Notes under the pieces: generated by a model
Seen by the model: only the letters and a program-made list of their open reading frames with translations
Told to the model about the DNA's origin: nothing
Databases searched by the model: none
Position numbers and translations under genes: made by a program
Shown: one piece after another, positions 5,085 through 8,711 of the stretch
Layout: each line of letters starts with the position of its first letter
How positions within the stretch are numbered: the stretch's first letter is position 1
Assembly (NCBI GenBank): GCA_016284575.1
Contig: JAEEPD010000214.1
Coordinates: 1 to 8,711 of the forward strand
Reading direction: 5' to 3'
Source of the DNA: Bacillota bacterium
GTDB lineage: Bacteria > Bacillota > Clostridia > Peptostreptococcales > Anaerovoracaceae
Length of the DNA stretch: 8,711 bases

Positions 5085-8000
5085 CTATTCAGCCTTGTTC
5101 CCCACATAGTTTCTGTAGAGGAAAGTCACCACCTGAGCTCTGGTGCAGTCTCTCAGCGGACTGAAATGATCAGCGCTGGTGCCATCGGTTATCTCATTAT
5201 CGAAGGCCCAGAGCACCGCATCCGCGAAGTAGCTGCTTTCCGGAACATCGGTGAAGGGATTGGATATCTCTGCATCCTTAAGGCCGTTTGCCCTCCAGAG
5301 GAAGGTGACGATCTGCGCTCTGGAGCAGATATCCAGCGGGCTGAACTTGTCTGGAGCCGTGCCGTCGGTAATGCCCTGCTCCTTAGCCCAGGCCACAGCC
5401 TTTTCGAAATAGCTGCCTGCCGGGACATCGGAGAAGCTGGCAGTTCCTGCGGGCTCGGGGCATCCGGCCACTCTCCAGAGGAAGGTCACAACCTGAGCTC
5501 TGGTGCAGCCGATCTCGGGTCCGAAGTGGTCCTCGCTGACACCGTCGGTGATGCCGTTGGCATAAGCCCAGGCCACAGCATCCTCGTAATAGGCTCCCTC
5601 GGGAACGTCCACGAAGGGCATCTCGATTGCTTCGAGAGTGGTGATGGCAGCCCCTGTGGAATCGATGGCTCCGGAAGTGGTCTCGGCAGCCGCTCCGCTG
5701 CCGCCTCCTGTGCTTCCGCCGCCGGATTCACCACCGCCGCCTGCTGCTGCCGCATTCACTGTCAGATGCAGGGGCAGTCCGTCGGACCAGATGCCGTCCT
5801 TATATGCCCTGATCCTGAAGAAATAGCTGCCTGCGGTCAGCTGGATGGGTCCGTCATACTTTATCCTGCTCTCCGGGTAATCCTTGGGGCAGTTGCCGTC
5901 GGTGGAATAGAAGATGGTGGCGCCCTCGGTCTCTGTTGCCAGTACCATGCTGCCCTCGCTGATGGTGCTGTTGTCGGTGACAGCAGCTCCGCCTATGGTG
6001 GCGGTGCACTTGAGCACTGCGGGCTCAGGCTTTTTGATGCTGTACTCAGCGGTCAGGACCTCGCTGTCCGTCATGCCGGCCTTCACGGCGATGGCCTTTA
6101 TGGTCAGGGCCTCGCCTACGAGTATGCTGCCCTCGTAGAGCTTGCTGTCCGCCGTGGGTTCGCTGCCGTCCACAGTGTAGTAGATGGAAGCTCCGTCGGT
6201 TGCGCAGGTGAGCTCGACTCTGGTATTGGCGTCCACCTCGCCTGCTGCGGGGCTGGCTGCAGGAGTCTCGACCTGCGCAGGCTCTGCCACGAGGATCTCT
6301 CCGCTATCATAGCGTTCGTCCATACGGGTGCCCGCGTAACTCTTTACGGAGTTTGCGATTATCACCTGGACCTCGTCGCCTTCTGCTGCGCCGTCATAGC
6401 TCAGCTTAACAAGGCTGGCGTAGTATGGAGCGTCGTCCTTTGCGGAGGATTTCTCGCGGTCCACAAGGCTGATATTGAAGTCTGTCAGTGTTTTGTTCAC
6501 GAAGAGGCTCATGGCATCCGCTGCCGTAAGAGTGGTCTCATCCATGTACTTGCTGAACTGGATAAAGACGCCCTCGGTGCTGGCCTCAACGCTCTCCACA
6601 GTGGGAGCCTCCGTGCTGACCAGCGGGATGTTCACATCCAGCTGTACGGGCAGTACGGGCATGTACCAGCCATCGTCGTGCTGCACAGCGTTCAGACCGT
6701 AGTCTTTGCTGGTCCTGGTGTCAGCCGGTTCGTAGCCGTCCTTGGCTACGGTCACTGCCCAGTAGCCCTGGGGCACGAACCACTGGTATCTGCCCTCCTC
6801 AGAAGTCGTCTGCTGGGGGTTGGGCTCGATGCCGAACCAGCCGGAATCCGCCATAACGCGGGTGCCGCCGGTGATAGAGGCTGCGGGAGTATCTCCCGGT
6901 GCGTCGATACCCTCCAGGGTGTAAAGCGTAACAGTGGCATCCTCTATGCGGTTGGAGGGAACCGCTTCATATACAAAGCCTGAGGGGTCGTAGCGGCCCT
7001 GAGGACCGGACTTGTTGGACTGATGCTGCTCGGAGTTTGTTACCTTATCGCCGAATTCGGATTCGGGATCGTAAACATCCTTTGGCCACTTATCCCACTT
7101 GATGCCCTCGTCGCAGAGAGCACCCTGGATGTGGACCTCGTGCTGCTCCAGCTCCTTGATGGCTCTGTACAGATCTCTTGCCAGATTCTTGCCCTGGTCG
7201 CCGAAGAGTTCTCTTTCCCTTGCGTCGTAGAATTTGTTCTTTGCGCCGTCAGCCATAGCTTTGCCGAACTTTGCCGCGGCCTTACTTGCGCTGCCTTCAA
7301 GATACATGGCGCTGTTGGTGGCGGTACCCACGATCTTTCCGATGGCGCCCACGCCTATCTTGTAGAATGCCGCGTTGAATTCGCCGACCACGTCGTAGGG
7401 GCTGTCAGCTGTGCCCTTGTAGGCCTGGAATACTATCTGGATGCAGGGGTTTGCGTCAATGAAGTCCTTCAGCTTTCTGAGCTGCTTCTTGGTGGGAGGA
7501 GCTCCCTTAGCCCACTTGTAGCTCCGCGTCGCGATCTTGCCTGCGTCGCTCTTCCATGCCTTCTGCACCATATTATAGCCCTTCACCACCTGCTGGTAGC
7601 TGAGCTGGGCTCTGATCTCGCCGGTGCTCCTGATGGCCACCAGCTCACCGTTGGAATCCAGGTTATCGAAGTACTCCTGCAGAGCGTATCCGAACACATC
7701 GAAGAAGCTCAGCCAGGTCTCCTGAACAGCGCTGGTCTTGCGGTAGCCCACCAGACCTTCGTACTGCTCATCGGTATAATCGTCTATTACGATGTCGCCG
7801 TATTCGTTCTTGTCATATTCTCCACTGCCGTTGCCCAGCACCAGGATGGTTTCACTCTTTGACTGGTCTTTGGTGACCCAGGTGGTGACCACTCTGGTGT
7901 CGATGGTGTGGGTCTCCCGCATGAACACGCTCTCGCCGGGGTTGGCATTGTCCACATATCTGTATATGGCGTCGGTAGCCCAGGCTGTAATTGTATCTTC

Positions 8001-8711
8001 GCCGGATTCCACCTCCATCTCTCCCTCGTACCAGTAGATCAGGTTGGGAATAGTGTATTCCTCCTCTGCAGCCAGCTTGTTCAGGTCGGTGATATCGCTG
8101 GCATCCCAGTCCAGATCCCTCTCGAACCAGGTGACTGCCATCACATCCCCGCCATTGGGCTCTGTGGAGATCAGGAAGCTCAGGCCGTCCTCGTCCTCCG
8201 GGGCGCCCTTCATCTCGCTGATGTAGCTGCCTGCGTTGAAGCCGGTCCTCAGCTTCTCGTAATCTTCTGCGGTCAGAGGCTCAAATTCGTCCAGACCCAA
8301 GGTCCTGTCGGTGTTGTAGATGACATATGCTCCATCGGGTGCGGTTCCCTCGAAGTAGTAGCCGTCGGTCAGGAAGATGCCGCCGCCCTGGTCCTTGCCC
8401 TCGAGCATGATCACCTCGCCATTTCTGGGCACCACCACATAGACGTCGGAAACCTTTTCCGGATTGTCGAACTGCATCCTCCAGCGGATGTTAGCCCTGT
8501 CGTTTACGCCTCCGCCTCTGTAGTAGGAGCTGTAGGAGTTAACGGGATCGCCGTCCTCCCACACCAGGATCTGATAGTAGGGATCGTTCTGATGGCTCTG
8601 CCACTCAAGCCAGTAGGCCTTGAGGGCACCGTCATTGCTGGAAATTACCGTATATGAAGGCTCTGATGCGTAGCGGCAGTCGCCGTCTGCATACTGGCCT
8701 ATGGCTGTGAA
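5085..8711 (-). CDS. Large modular cell-surface protein with three C-terminal SLH domains (5' end outside window)
   Basis: The frame is open to the window edge, so the GTG at 8562-8564 is internal; 1208 codons are visible and the N terminus with any signal peptide is missing. Domains by DNA position, N to C: unrecognised sequence 8711 to about 7010, including an Ala/Lys-rich, probably helical stretch at about 7130-7640; a carboxypeptidase-regulatory-like beta domain at 6618-6953 (GRYQWFVPQGYWAVTVAKDGYE core, split here as GRYQWFVPQG and VAKDGYE); an Ig-like domain with FSKYMD at 6273-6617; a chitobiase/Fn3-associated-like domain with YYTVDGSEPT at 6030-6272; a second, with FYSTDG, at 5757-6029; a Gly/Ser/Ala linker at 5616-5756; and SLH domains at 5436-5615, 5256-5435 and 5088-5255. 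The SLH motifs read CTRAQ, CSRAQ and CTRAQ. SLH triplets anchor proteins to pyruvylated wall polymers, so this is probably a surface adhesin or structural protein. No catalytic domain is seen. A terminator follows. Confidence 0.88.
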   Translation of the reverse strand, partial: FTAIGQYADGDCRYASEPSYTVISSNDGALKAYWLEWQSHQNDPYYQILVWEDGDPVNSYSSYYRGGGVNDRANIRWRMQFDNPEKVSDVYVVVPRNGEVIMLEGKDQGGGIFLTDGYYFEGTAPDGAYVIYNTDRTLGLDEFEPLTAEDYEKLRTGFNAGSYISEMKGAPEDEDGLSFLISTEPNGGDVMAVTWFERDLDWDASDITDLNKLAAEEEYTIPNLIYWYEGEMEVESGEDTITAWATDAIYRYVDNANPGESVFMRETHTIDTRVVTTWVTKDQSKSETILVLGNGSGEYDKNEYGDIVIDDYTDEQYEGLVGYRKTSAVQETWLSFFDVFGYALQEYFDNLDSNGELVAIRSTGEIRAQLSYQQVVKGYNMVQKAWKSDAGKIATRSYKWAKGAPPTKKQLRKLKDFIDANPCIQIVFQAYKGTADSPYDVVGEFNAAFYKIGVGAIGKIVGTATNSAMYLEGSASKAAAKFGKAMADGAKNKFYDARERELFGDQGKNLARDLYRAIKELEQHEVHIQGALCDEGIKWDKWPKDVYDPESEFGDKVTNSEQHQSNKSGPQGRYDPSGFVYEAVPSNRIEDATVTLYTLEGIDAPGDTPAASITGGTRVMADSGWFGIEPNPQQTTSEEGRYQWFVPQGYWAVTVAKDGYEPADTRTSKDYGLNAVQHDDGWYMPVLPVQLDVNIPLVSTEAPTVESVEASTEGVFIQFSKYMDETTLTAADAMSLFVNKTLTDFNISLVDREKSSAKDDAPYYASLVKLSYDGAAEGDEVQVIIANSVKSYAGTRMDERYDSGEILVAEPAQVETPAASPAAGEVDANTRVELTCATDGASIYYTVDGSEPTADSKLYEGSILVGEALTIKAIAVKAGMTDSEVLTAEYSIKKPEPAVLKCTATIGGAAVTDNSTISEGSMVLATETEGATIFYSTDGNCPKDYPESRIKYDGPIQLTAGSYFFRIRAYKDGIWSDGLPLHLTVNAAAAGGGGESGGGSTGGGSGAAAETTSGAIDSTGAAITTLEAIEMPFVDVPEGAYYEDAVAWAYANGITDGVSEDHFGPEIGCTRAQVVTFLWRVAGCPEPAGTASFSDVPAGSYFEKAVAWAKEQGITDGTAPDKFSPLDICSRAQIVTFLWRANGLKDAEISNPFTDVPESSYFADAVLWAFDNEITDGTSADHFSPLRDCTRAQVVTFLYRNYVGNKAE
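5088..5615 (-). other. SLH domain triplet within the surface protein
   Basis: Three tandem repeats of about 56-60 residues each begin with F-x-D-V-P and contain an aromatic-rich helix (AVAWA or AVLWA), the motif ITDG and a TRAQ/SRAQ-V/I-VTFL helix. The Q replaces the E of the classic TRAE motif, a variation common in clostridial SLH domains as I recall them. A Cys sits just before the TRAQ or SRAQ motif in all three, and SLH1 has a further Cys in AGCPE. Confidence 0.92.

Noticed and set aside
5070..6983. 637-codon plus-strand open frame opposite the SLH protein
   Set aside because: It is a shadow of the minus-strand gene: low-complexity, no domain, and the minus strand clearly encodes SLH and beta domains with its own terminator.

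Overview
The window looks like a chromosomal piece of an anaerobic, SLH-bearing Bacillota (class Clostridia). This is inferred from three things: a Cys- and Ser/Thr-type SLH triplet carrying TRAQ/SRAQ motifs, a two-gene SufC/SufB-like Fe-S system of the kind known from anaerobes and archaea, and strong AGGAG-type ribosome binding sites. The genes are moderately GC-rich and the long intergenic stretch is clearly AT-richer. No species can be named from the sequence alone.

Left part (1-2938, + strand): a likely three-gene transcription unit. It contains a GtrB/DPM1-like membrane glycosyltransferase, then a SufC-like ATPase (SmsC type), then a SufB/SufD-like scaffold (SmsB type). The scaffold's start codon lies inside the end of the ATPase gene. 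The unit ends in a strong intrinsic terminator. It is bracketed by two copies, in opposite orientation, of a short palindromic repeat (1-49 and 2948-2997), each copy showing about one and a half units.

Middle part (3048-5084): an acyltransferase-3 family membrane protein on the minus strand, converging on the Fe-S genes. Upstream of it lie about 790 bp without a credible gene. That stretch holds the most striking signal in the window: a cluster of about eight DnaA-box-like 9-mers between 4623 and 4913. They are mostly in one orientation, some in helically phased pairs, with one head-to-head pair and AT-rich tracts on both sides. It resembles a replication origin or a DnaA-titration locus. No dnaA or dnaN gene is visible in the window, so the role is unproven.

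Right part (5085-8711, minus strand): the C-terminal 1208 residues of a large cell-surface protein whose 5' end lies beyond the window. From N to C terminus it has an unrecognised region with a helical segment, a carboxypeptidase-regulatory-like beta domain, an Ig-like domain, two chitobiase/Fn3-associated-like domains, a Gly/Ser/Ala linker and three SLH domains. An intrinsic terminator follows it. The glycosyltransferase, acyltransferase and SLH protein all point to the cell envelope, while the Suf pair serves Fe-S cluster assembly. No direct functional link between the two groups is evident.
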